Shown: positions 9,201-15,950 of the stretch, piece by piece
Numbering within the stretch: the first letter of the stretch is position 1
Layout: every line of letters starts with the position of its first letter
From: Bacteroides timonensis
Lineage (GTDB): Bacteria; Bacteroidota; Bacteroidia; Bacteroidales; Bacteroidaceae
Assembly (NCBI RefSeq): GCF_000513195.1
Contig: NZ_CBVI010000044.1
Span: forward strand, 1 to 64,000
Reading direction: 5' to 3'
DNA length: 64,000 bases
Notes under the pieces: generated by a model
The model's database searches: none
What the model saw: the letters and a program-made list of their open reading frames with translations, nothing else
Told to the model about the DNA's origin: nothing
Program-made: the position numbers and the translations under genes

Positions 9201-9458
9201 CCTATCCTGATGACATCATTGGCTATGATCGTCGGTTTGATTCCGCTGATGATAGCATCCGGTGCAGGTGCCAACGGTAACCGTACACTGGGTACTTCCG
9301 CTATCGGCGGTATGTTAATCGGTATGATCCTTCAGATCTTTATTGTACCGGCCCTGTTCGTTGCATTCCAATATCTGCAAGAGAAGATTAAACCGATGGA
9401 ATGGGCAGATGTAGACAACTCTGACGCAGAACCAGAAATTGAACAATACACGAAGTAA
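6246..9458 (+). CDS. RND efflux pump, inner-membrane subunit (HAE1/AcrB type)
   Basis: A 1070-residue proton-driven drug or metabolite exporter of the inner membrane, normal length for the HAE1 family. The N-terminus (FINRPVLSTVISVLIVILGL) is the first transmembrane helix. Two repeats, each with one large periplasmic loop and six helices, are recognisable. Helix 4 carries the proton-relay pair Asp405-Asp406 in the segment AIVVDDAIVVVEG. The second half holds GLLAKNAILIIEFA, including the Lys of the relay network. It acts with the adaptor and channel genes on either side as a tripartite pump. No truncation or frameshift is seen. Confidence 0.97.
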   Translation: MKLDRFINRPVLSTVISVLIVILGLIGLATLPITQYPDIAPPTVSVRATYTGANAQTVLNSVIAPLEDQINGVENMMYMTSNATNSGSADISVYFKQGTDPDMAAVNVQNRVSMAQGLLPAEVTKVGVTTQKRQTSMLMVFSIYDETDSYNIEFLENYANINLIPEVKRVAGVGDAMVLGTDYSMRIWLKPDVMAQYKLVPNDVAAVLAEQNIEAAPGQFGERGNQTFQYTIRYKGRLQQPEEFENIVIKAMENGEVLRLKDVAEIELGRLTYSFNNTVNGHKAVSCIVFQMAGSNATQTISDLETLLNDYSNKLPSGLQINIAQSANDFLFASIHEVIKTLIEAFILVFIVVYIFLQDFRSTLIPAIAIPVALIATFFVLKLIGFSINLLTLSAMVLAIAIVVDDAIVVVEGVHAKLDQGYKSARTASIDAMSELGGAIVSITLVMMSVFIPVSFMGGTAGTFYRQFGLTMAIAIGFSALNALTLSPALCAIFLKPHDEHGEKKSTFISRFHTGFNVAYDKMLKKYKNNVLFFIQKKWLSFGLVVASIVLLVFFMKITPTGMVPNEDTGTIMGVVTLPPGTSQERAQEVLNRVDSLVAAEPAVASRTVISGYSFIGGQGPSYGSIIIKLKNWEERSTMQNSNVVYITLFMRAQKIIKEAQVLFFAPPMIPGYSASSDIELNMQDKTGGDLNHFFDVVNDYTAALEARPEINSAKTSFNPNFPQYMLDIDAAACKKAGISPSDILGTMQGYFGGLYASNFNSFGKMYRVMVQAEPEATKNLESLASIKVRNGNEMAPITQFVSIKKVYGPDIISRFNLYTSMKVMVAPASGYTSGQALAAISEVAKENLPAGFAYELGGMAREEAETSGSTTGLIFVLCFVFVYLLLSAQYESYILPLAVLLSIPFGLLGSFLFVNGMSAIGNISILKMIMGSMSNDIYMQIALIMLMGLLAKNAILIIEFALDRRKMGMSITWAAVLGAAARLRPILMTSLAMIVGLIPLMIASGAGANGNRTLGTSAIGGMLIGMILQIFIVPALFVAFQYLQEKIKPMEWADVDNSDAEPEIEQYTK

Positions 9459-9510
9459 ATTAAGAATGATGAATGAAGAATTCTTAATTCATCATTCTTC
9501 ATTAAAACAA
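9459..9510. repeat. Inverted repeat in the pump-channel junction
   Basis: The gap between the pump stop and the channel start contains AAGAATGATGAAT followed by ATTCATCATTCTT, a hairpin of about 13 bp built on a 7-bp word (GAATGAT). It fills almost the whole junction. Confidence 0.6.
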
Positions 9511-10908
9511 ATGAATATGAAGAAACAGATTATAACCCTGATGTGTGCAACTGCCCTTCTGAGCAGCTGCCATATCTACAAATCATACGACAGACCCGAA
9601 GACATTACGGCTGCCGGACTGTATCGCGACACAACAGCTGTGAACGATACACTGGCTGCGGATACAGCAAATTTCGGTAATCTGCCTTGGAGGGAAGTAT
9701 TTACCGACCCTCAGTTGCAAGCACTCATCGAGCAAGCACTTGCCAATAATCCTGACTTGCGCAGCGCCGCTCTGAATGTGAAAAAGGCAGAAGCCGCCCT
9801 TATGTCTGCACGCTTGGCTTATGCCCCCACACTTGCACTGTCTCCGCAAGGAACCGTAAGTAGCTGGGATAAAGGAAAAGCTACACAGACTTATTCGCTT
9901 CCTGTTACAGCAAGCTGGCAGATTGACTTGTTCGGCCAGATACTAAACCCGAAACGTGGTGCACAGGTTTCGCTGAAACAGACACAGTTCTATGAACAAG
10001 CCGTACAAACTCAGGTAATCGCCAATGTGGCCAATATGTACTACACATTGTTGATGCTCGACCGCCAGTTGCAGATAACAGAATCCACTGCCGATATCCT
10101 GAAAAAGAATGTGGAAACCGTAGAAGCAATGAAAGATGCGGGTATATACAACACGACTTCTGCCGGAGTAGAACAAACCCGTGCCGCCTACGCACAGGTG
10201 CTGGCATCTCTGCCCGGTATGCGTCAAAGCATTCGTGAAACTGAAAATGCTCTTTGCCTGATGCTGAATCAACCGGCACAGGAAATAGAACGTGGAGTAT
10301 TGGAAAACCAGCAATTACCGACAGAATTCTCAGCCGGCATTCCTTTGCAACTGTTGTCTAACCGCCCCGATGTAAAGGCTGCTGAGATGTCTCTTGCTGC
10401 AAGTTATTACAATACTAACAGCGCGCGTGCAGCTTTCTATCCGCAGATTACATTAAGCGGTTCGGCTGGATGGACTAACAGTGCGGGTTCTGCAATTGTA
10501 AATCCGGGTAAGTTACTGGCTTCCGCCATAGGATCGCTGACACAACCGTTGTTCTATCGCGGTGCTAATATCGCCCGTCTGAAACAGGCTAAAGCACAGG
10601 AAGAACAATCCAAAATTCAGTTCCAGACTACTCTTCTGAATGCCGGAAATGAAGTGAGCAATGCCTTGTATCAATACCAAATGACCTCCGAAAAAGCCAT
10701 TTCTCGCGAGATTCAGGTAAATTCTGCCCGCAAAGCTGCGGAAGATACAAAAGAATTGTTTAACTTAGGCACGTCAACGTATCTGGAAGTTCTGTCTGCT
10801 GAGCAATCTTACCTCAGTGCACAAACCTCCGAGGTATCGGACACTTTCGACCGTATGCAAGCTGTTATCAGCCTGTACCAGGCGCTCGGAGGAGGCAGAA
10901 ATAAATAA
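9511..10908 (+). CDS. RND outer-membrane channel, TolC/OprM (NodT) family lipoprotein
   Basis: A 465-residue outer-membrane efflux protein. The start is placed at the ATG at 9511 (9517 is equally possible), because it directly precedes the lipoprotein signal ending ALLSSCHIYKSYDRP. A longer frame from 9439 would read through the intergenic hairpin and overlap the pump gene. The two repeated TolC-type domains are visible, each with a long amphipathic Ala/Gln/Glu-rich helix: about residues 75-270, then about 280-465, beginning near the LLSNRPDVKAAEMSL motif typical of the OprM/NodT group. The C-terminus reads VSLYQALGGG, a common ending in this family. It is the third gene of the efflux operon. 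Confidence 0.95.
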   Translation: MNMKKQIITLMCATALLSSCHIYKSYDRPEDITAAGLYRDTTAVNDTLAADTANFGNLPWREVFTDPQLQALIEQALANNPDLRSAALNVKKAEAALMSARLAYAPTLALSPQGTVSSWDKGKATQTYSLPVTASWQIDLFGQILNPKRGAQVSLKQTQFYEQAVQTQVIANVANMYYTLLMLDRQLQITESTADILKKNVETVEAMKDAGIYNTTSAGVEQTRAAYAQVLASLPGMRQSIRETENALCLMLNQPAQEIERGVLENQQLPTEFSAGIPLQLLSNRPDVKAAEMSLAASYYNTNSARAAFYPQITLSGSAGWTNSAGSAIVNPGKLLASAIGSLTQPLFYRGANIARLKQAKAQEEQSKIQFQTTLLNAGNEVSNALYQYQMTSEKAISREIQVNSARKAAEDTKELFNLGTSTYLEVLSAEQSYLSAQTSEVSDTFDRMQAVISLYQALGGGRNK

Positions 10909-10990
10909 TGAACAATGAAAGAATGAAAAAATGAAAGTCAGCCGCGGGTATTGCCTTTTCATTCTTTCATTTTTTCATTCCTTAATTTAA
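10909..10990. repeat. Inverted repeat of 8-bp words between the channel and acyltransferase genes
   Basis: AATGAAAG-type words on the left are complementary to CTTTCATT-type words on the right, giving a stem of about 23 bp with a GC-rich loop. It separates the efflux genes from the LpxA-like gene and could be a processing or attenuation hairpin. Confidence 0.65.
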
Positions 10991-10995
10991 ATATT

Positions 10996-11763
10996 ATGAT
11001 AAGTCCATTAGCATTTGTAGATCCTGCCGCAAAGCTCGGCAAGAATGTAACGGTTCAGCCTTTTGCATATATCGAAGGCGATGTAGAGATTGGAGATGAC
11101 TGTATTATCATGTCCGGTGCGCGTATCCTCGACGGTACACGCTTAGGGCAAAAGAACAAAGTGCATCATGGCGCCGTACTCGGTACCACCCCACAAGATT
11201 TCCATTATACGGGTGAGAAGAGTTTGCTGATCATCGGCGATGAGAATGACATTCGCGAAAACGTAGTTGTAAGCCGCGCTACACATGAAGGAAATGCCAC
11301 ACATATCGGGAGCGAGAACTTCCTGATGGATGGTGTACACCTTTGCCATGATGTGCAGATAGGTAACCACTGCGTACTGGGACTTAAGACTATCATAGCC
11401 GGTGACTGTCGTATCAGTGACTTTACCATTCTGAGCAGTAACGTCATTTTGCAACAACAATGCCACATCGGAAGCTGGGTATTGATCCAGTCAGGATGCC
11501 GCATTGCGAAAGACGTTCCTCCTTATGTTATTATGAATGGTAATCCGGCAGGTTATCATGGCATTAATGCTGTTGTGCTACAGCACAAGCACCAGGTAAC
11601 AGACCGTATTCTGCGTCATATTGTAAATGCTTACCGACTGATTTACCAAGGTAACTTCAGCATACAGGATGCTTTGCAAAAGATTGAGGACCAGGTGCCG
11701 ATGAGTGATGAGATACATAATATCCTTAACTTCGTACGGGAGTCTAAAGGGATTGTGAAATAA
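10996..11763 (+). CDS. LpxA-like UDP-sugar O-acyltransferase, divergent paralogue
   Basis: A 255-residue left-handed beta-helix acyltransferase with hexapeptide repeats over about residues 1-190 and an LpxA-type helical C-terminus. The start at 10996 matches the usual MISPLAFVDP-type N-terminus; an upstream in-frame ATG would add hairpin-coded residues. TPQDFHYTGE and DVPPYVI are LpxA hallmarks. Compared with E. coli LpxA, recalled from memory, His122 and the catalytic His125 are kept (His115 and His118 here). The other two conserved histidines are changed: His144 to Asp137 and His160 to Gln153. It may therefore use another substrate or be less active. It lies 87 bases after the efflux channel, so it is probably co-transcribed, and it ends at a clear terminator. 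Housekeeping lipid A synthesis is less likely than a specialised envelope role. Confidence 0.85.
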   Translation: MISPLAFVDPAAKLGKNVTVQPFAYIEGDVEIGDDCIIMSGARILDGTRLGQKNKVHHGAVLGTTPQDFHYTGEKSLLIIGDENDIRENVVVSRATHEGNATHIGSENFLMDGVHLCHDVQIGNHCVLGLKTIIAGDCRISDFTILSSNVILQQQCHIGSWVLIQSGCRIAKDVPPYVIMNGNPAGYHGINAVVLQHKHQVTDRILRHIVNAYRLIYQGNFSIQDALQKIEDQVPMSDEIHNILNFVRESKGIVK

Positions 11764-11819
11764 AACAAAAGTTACCTCGAAAAGTAACTGAAAGGGAAAA
11801 GACATAACCCAACTTGCTT

Positions 11820-11864
11820 AATCACCCGCACTACGTCTAAGATTGTAATGCGGGTGATTTTGTT
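11820..11864 (+). terminator. Rho-independent terminator after the LpxA-like gene
   Basis: A perfect 11-bp stem, AATCACCCGCA (11820-11830) with TGCGGGTGATT (11849-11859), is followed by a short T-rich tail. It ends the efflux plus acyltransferase operon. Confidence 0.85.
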
Positions 11865-11884
11865 AAACAGAACAGCTTTTAGAA

Positions 11885-12388
11885 TCAAACAACCCTACCT
11901 GTTATATTCAAGTTAATGAGTCCATTCCAAGCACTTCCATTAGTTAACTTGATAAAATTAAATACAAGTTTATACTCACCTGCCGGTACCTTCATTATAT
12001 GCTTTCTTGTATTATAGGTAGTACCCTTTACAAACGGCCTCCACTCATAAGGTTCACCTATCATGATATGGTATTCCACATAACCATAATCCCCCGGCAT
12101 TTCAAGTTCTATCTCCATAGCTTTCAACAAGGTTATTGAATAATAGATATGATTAGCCTCAGGAGTAATAATAGGATAATGATCATCAGAGGTTCCATCA
12201 TTATATCTAAATGGTTCATAATACCTTGACACAGAAGTATCCACACTATCCGTAAAAGAGAAATCCGTAGCATAATTACCTATATTATAAGAACGATTTA
12301 TTGGACTGTTTCCACGAAAAAACCCTTCTAAATTCAGTGTCAAGCTATCATATGAATCTACTTGTAAAAATTCCAAGTTCATAGGCAT
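11885..12388 (-). CDS. Small protein of unknown function, paralogue of the gene upstream
   Basis: A 167-residue protein I do not recognise. It begins at ATG 12388 inside the 3' end of the preceding gene (41-base overlap), which also explains the frame change there. It has no signal peptide. Its C-terminal half (HIYYSITLL, HIMIGEPYEW, PAGEYKLVFNFIKLTNG, WNGLINLNI) closely parallels the upstream gene (NIYYIMTLK, HIMQGEPYHW, EPGEYRFVFNAAKLTNG, HNGLVCVNI), so the two are tandem duplicates. The strand pattern suggests a beta-sandwich. It is probably co-transcribed with the lipoprotein gene at 12958-13884. Confidence 0.65.
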   Translation of the reverse strand: MPMNLEFLQVDSYDSLTLNLEGFFRGNSPINRSYNIGNYATDFSFTDSVDTSVSRYYEPFRYNDGTSDDHYPIITPEANHIYYSITLLKAMEIELEMPGDYGYVEYHIMIGEPYEWRPFVKGTTYNTRKHIMKVPAGEYKLVFNFIKLTNGSAWNGLINLNITGRVV

Positions 12389-12942
12389 TTGCAAATGATG
12401 TTCCTTGCACCGAATATGGGAGAATATTAACACAAACCAAACCATTGTGTACACCTCCATTTGTCAACTTAGCTGCATTAAAGACAAATCTGTATTCCCC
12501 AGGCTCAAAAATCCGTTTGAAACAGGTTTGTCCTTCATATATCTTATCTTTCACTTCTTGTGGTATATCCGGATCTTCCTTTATTGCCAAGTAATCTAAA
12601 GAACTCCCTCTTTCATGATAAAGAACTTTCCAATGATAAGGTTCCCCCTGCATAATATGAACTTCAGTAGAAGTCTTAGAACCAGCAGAATGAACAAGTA
12701 ACAGTGTGGGTTTCTTCAAAGTCATAATATAATAAATATTATTTTCTTCCAATGTACGTACTTCCTGTCCCTGCTCGTCAAAGTAATAAAACTCCTGAAA
12801 ATAGCTCGTTGTATCGCGAGAATCATGAAATTCCCAAGTTCCTTCCTTTACTCAAAGCTTTCCCAAATTCAACCGTATAGCTAACCGGATAACCTACCAA
12901 AACTTTCGTTAAACTTCCATCTTTAAATTTCATATCAGTCAT
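12348..12942 (-). pseudogene. Tandem paralogue of the 11885-12388 gene, broken by a one-base frameshift
   Basis: The frame opens at ATG 12942 (MTDMKFKDGSLTKVL), 15 bases after the stop of the lipoprotein gene, and reads to a TGA at 12825-12823. From about 12850 the coding signal continues in the next frame to a stop at 12348 (GTWEFHDSRD, then IYYIMTLKK and GEYRFVFNAAKLTNG). Skipping one A of the AAA at 12847-12849 restores a single protein of about 197 residues reading SKEGTWEFHD across the junction. It could be a real frameshift mutation, a sequencing error or, less likely, programmed frameshifting. There is no signal peptide and no recognised domain. Confidence 0.7.
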
Positions 12943-12957
12943 TTTTTAATTAAACAA

Positions 12958-13884
12958 TCATTCCAAAGGCAACACATTAAAAACCAACGTTTCATGTCGC
13001 TTCATGGAGAGAACCGGAGAGGCACGCTCACCAAGTATATCCTTCTTCATATTCTGATATTGAAATATAATCCTAATATTCATCTCATAATCATCAGGTA
13101 TCCGGACAAAGCAATCATCCCAATCGCGAAACGAATAATAGAAGCCTTCTGCATCTCTAAAACCAGACTCCATGTAAAAGCCATCGACAGAATAGCCTAA
13201 CCGACCTTTCAGTTCGTCAAAAGAAGGAATAGGCTCCGCATCCATTGGATCAGTATCAGAAACTAAACGACCGATAACGCGCAGTTCTTTGACATAGTCT
13301 CCGATATCAGCATTCAATCTATAGACTATCTCACCGAACATGGCTTTCATGTCTATCACGATTTCATTACCGGCATTTCTGTCGAAATCCGAACAATAAC
13401 CTGTAAATATTCGATAGTAATATGATTTTTCAGGAACACGAAAATAGCGGAAATGAACATGAGTGTCATAGACAAATTCATTACCCAAAAAACAATAGTC
13501 ATCAGAAGTCAAAGTATATATTTCTTTGAAACGGTCCAAATAACGTTCTGTTGCAGCTGAATGAATGTCATGACAAAGCTTCTGACCATTGGGAACCACC
13601 ACTACACGGAAAGTGAATTGCTTTTCTTTCAGCAACTTAATCTTTGCCTTACTAAGATCATCAAACAATCCGTAAGCATAAGGGCTACCATCAGCATAAA
13701 GTACCTCAATACCATAAAGTGCAGTCTCATCAGCTTTCAAGCCATCAGTTTCATTCCAGATTTCTCCTCCAAGACGAAAGGAATACGGCATACTGTCAAA
13801 TTCTTCTTTTGAATCGGAACAAGCAATAAAAATTAAAGGACAACAAAACAAAATAACAAAATAAAGTAAGTTCTTCATAAGCAT
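12958..13884 (-). CDS. Lipoprotein of unknown function
   Basis: A 308-residue protein (or 306 if the second ATG at 13878 is used) with a lipoprotein signal ending PLIFIACSDS. No domain is recognised. It is rich in aromatic residues (RYFRVPEKSYYYRIF, EGFYYSFRDWDDCF) and its strand-rich pattern resembles Bacteroidales surface or fimbrial-accessory lipoproteins, but I see no diagnostic motif. It is the first gene of a three-gene group with the two small paralogues downstream, and is divergent from the nuclease gene. Confidence 0.75.
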   Translation of the reverse strand: MLMKNLLYFVILFCCPLIFIACSDSKEEFDSMPYSFRLGGEIWNETDGLKADETALYGIEVLYADGSPYAYGLFDDLSKAKIKLLKEKQFTFRVVVVPNGQKLCHDIHSAATERYLDRFKEIYTLTSDDYCFLGNEFVYDTHVHFRYFRVPEKSYYYRIFTGYCSDFDRNAGNEIVIDMKAMFGEIVYRLNADIGDYVKELRVIGRLVSDTDPMDAEPIPSFDELKGRLGYSVDGFYMESGFRDAEGFYYSFRDWDDCFVRIPDDYEMNIRIIFQYQNMKKDILGERASPVLSMKRHETLVFNVLPLE

Positions 13885-14013
13885 TACATTTTAAGTGAAA
13901 CAAACATGCATATATGAATAATACAACTCAAGAAACAAGAAAGGACCGCTATAAGGAGTGTTATAAAACATAGAAACAAACTCGACTTTTTAGCTTTTAA
14001 AGTTCCGTTTCAG

Positions 14014-14021
14014 TATCTTTG
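14014..14021 (+). promoter_or_regulatory. Candidate -7 box of the nuclease gene
   Basis: TATCTTTG fits TAnnTTTG and lies 22 bases before the ATG at 14044. Confidence 0.55.
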
Positions 14022-14043
14022 TATCATCTTACGTAATCAAATT

Positions 14044-14895
14044 ATGAGAAAGAAGAAGAAAAAACAAACGAATAGCAAGAAACAACTGACGCTCTTGATT
14101 GTCCTGATCATATGCGGCATCATCACCGCTTATCAGACAACGAACTCCAAAGAAAAGACTACTGCCCCTGAACAGACAGAAATCACCGTTCAGAGTACTC
14201 CTCAAAATTCCGATATATACATCAAGCAAACAACTGCCCCAAGTACTCCCGAAATACTTCTGCAACGTACCGGATACCTCGTATCCTATAACTCCAACAC
14301 CCGCATTGCCAACTGGGTAGCCTGGCAACTGACTCCCGAACGTTTAAAGGAAAATACCGAGCGAACCAATAACTTCCGTCCCGACCCCGACCTGCCCAAA
14401 AGTAAAGCCGTCACCACGCAAGACTATAAAGGTAGTGGCTGGGACCGTGGGCACCTTTGTCCGGCAGGTGACAACAAATGGGACCGTGAAGCCATGATAG
14501 AAAGTTTCTACATGACCAACATCTGTCCCCAGCACCACAATCTAAACCGGGGCGACTGGAACGAACTGGAACAAAAATGCCGCAAGTGGGTGAAAAAAGA
14601 CAGTTGTCTTTACATTGTAGCCGGTCCTATCTTCTATGACCGTAAGCCACAGACCATAGGCGAGCATAAAGTGGCCATACCGGATGCTTTCTTTAAAGTG
14701 ATACTTTCTCTGCACAAAAAACCGAAAGCCATCGGATTTATCTATAAAAACAACGAAGGGAATAATCCACTGGACTCTTATGTAAACACTGTGGATGAAG
14801 TGGAGCGGATAACAGGGATAGACTTCTTCCCCGCCCTTCCCGATGATATAGAAAAGACGGTAGAAGCAAGCTATAATTTGAAAGACTGGAAATAG
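14044..14895 (+). CDS. DNA/RNA non-specific endonuclease (NUC1/NucA family), membrane-anchored
   Basis: A 283-residue nuclease that cleaves DNA and RNA without sequence specificity, using one Mg ion. The N-terminus is a Lys-rich stretch followed by one hydrophobic helix at about 14-30 (LTLLIVLIICGIITAY), so the catalytic domain should face the periplasm. The family motif DRGHLCPAGDN is present with catalytic His137, and the metal-binding Asn is in TNICPQHHNLN near residue 160. The domain spans about 75-275. It is a single gene that converges with the CBM9-like gene with no bases between their stop codons. Confidence 0.93.
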   Translation: MRKKKKKQTNSKKQLTLLIVLIICGIITAYQTTNSKEKTTAPEQTEITVQSTPQNSDIYIKQTTAPSTPEILLQRTGYLVSYNSNTRIANWVAWQLTPERLKENTERTNNFRPDPDLPKSKAVTTQDYKGSGWDRGHLCPAGDNKWDREAMIESFYMTNICPQHHNLNRGDWNELEQKCRKWVKKDSCLYIVAGPIFYDRKPQTIGEHKVAIPDAFFKVILSLHKKPKAIGFIYKNNEGNNPLDSYVNTVDEVERITGIDFFPALPDDIEKTVEASYNLKDWK

Positions 14896-15651
14896 TTACT
14901 CAAAATTCAATGTACCGAAGAATTCGGGACAGTGGAAATTAGGCTTTTCCAGATTAATGGGATTCCATGAGAGGAAATGAGGCGTTTGTAACTTATCACC
15001 GCATTTGTAGAAATTGGCACGAACCGCCTTTCCGTCAAGACTGGTGATTTGATGTTTGAAAAAAGCAGAATAAGGAACGACTAATGCCAATTCCCAGCTA
15101 CACTCTCCTACCCGTTCCTCAAAAGATTCGCGTCCCAGAGAAGACCAACGCTGCACTTTGTCCATTACTTCCTGCGGAGCATGTTCGCGATTGCTACGTC
15201 CGGCACCTGCACCGATCAGCAAAGTCCCCGCACAGTTACACTCTACATTATAATAAATGCCGTCTCCCGCAGGAATAGAAAAGAACTCTACGCAAGCATC
15301 TTCCCATACAGCACCGTTATCTCCGGCAGCTACAGCACGTACACTGGCTTCCTTTACTTTATAATGAACCAAAATCGCATCGTCTGTATGGGCAATACGG
15401 AACTGTACTTCCGGCTGATAAGGAAATGTTTCCCAATTCACCGTATTGATCGACTGAAAATCTACCTTTTCTTTGTCCAGCAAGGCAGGAACATTCTCCA
15501 CCGCCACATTAGCCAGACTCACTTTCTTTACATTCAACTCTTTCATTTCTTTCTTTTGGGGGTTAGTTGCAGACAAGGGATAAAAACAGAGCATAGCTAC
15601 TAACAAAGCTACTGATTTCAACACCAAGTATGCAGGGGTTCTTTTATTCAT
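14896..15651 (-). CDS. CBM9-like carbohydrate-binding exported protein
   Basis: A 251-residue exported protein with a signal peptide ending LCFYPLSA. Its beta-sandwich resembles family 9 carbohydrate-binding modules: FRIAHTDDAILVHYKVKE near 85-100, WEDACVEFFSIP near 120, YYNVECNCAGTLL, and a C-terminal FLSWNPI...FHCPEFFGTLNFE. No catalytic domain is attached, as is common for stand-alone Bacteroides members. Its stop codon abuts that of the nuclease gene. The 299 bases upstream of its start are filled by the foldback element at 15689-15927. The ligand is unknown. Confidence 0.85.
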   Translation of the reverse strand: MNKRTPAYLVLKSVALLVAMLCFYPLSATNPQKKEMKELNVKKVSLANVAVENVPALLDKEKVDFQSINTVNWETFPYQPEVQFRIAHTDDAILVHYKVKEASVRAVAAGDNGAVWEDACVEFFSIPAGDGIYYNVECNCAGTLLIGAGAGRSNREHAPQEVMDKVQRWSSLGRESFEERVGECSWELALVVPYSAFFKHQITSLDGKAVRANFYKCGDKLQTPHFLSWNPINLEKPNFHCPEFFGTLNFE

Positions 15652-15688
15652 ATTTTGATTGCATTAAAGAATTCATTTCTTTCGGGTT

Positions 15689-15927
15689 ATGAGCTAAATG
15701 GGAATTTAGCGGTGAGATGTCGGAGTATCTCAATTCCCCTCCTCCTCGGAGGAGGGGTGCCCAGAGGGCGGGGTGGTAGGTGGGAAAGAATTCCTTAATA
15801 TTCTTATTAATAGGTATTTATTATTTTACCTACCACCTCCCCCTACGGGTACTCCTCCTCCAAGGAGGAGGAGAATTGAGATAGTTCTGCCTATTCATTC
15901 TCACCGCTAAATTATCATTTAACTCAT
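15689..15927. repeat. Large foldback element (about 100-bp arms)
   Basis: The left arm 15689 to about 15790 is complementary, with scattered mismatches, to the right arm about 15826 to 15927; the centre is an AT-rich loop of about 35 bases. Modules in order along each arm: an outer ATGAG.TAAATG..AATTTAGCGGTGAGA block, a TATCTCAATT plus CCTCCTCC block, and an inner GGTGGTAGGT block. The outer block recurs at 4556-4713 and the middle block at 47808-47852. No reading frame is present. It fills the gap between the CBM9-like and kinase genes, both on the minus strand. Confidence 0.85.
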
Positions 15928-15950
15928 TTCTTCCCGGTTATAAACAGACC

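Noticed and set aside
10951..10995. A longer N-terminus for the LpxA-like protein
   Set aside because: The extra 15 codons come from the intergenic inverted repeat, and the internal ATG gives the usual LpxA-type N-terminus.
12348..12460. A second frameshift joining the two small paralogues into one protein
   Set aside because: The overlap is explained by a normal start (ATG at 12388) of the downstream gene inside the end of the upstream one, and each copy has its own complete C-terminal domain.
15689..15927. The foldback element as a phase-variable invertible promoter
   Set aside because: The arms are long and imperfect, no TAnnTTTG box is seen in the loop and no recombinase is nearby; inversion cannot be excluded but has no positive support.
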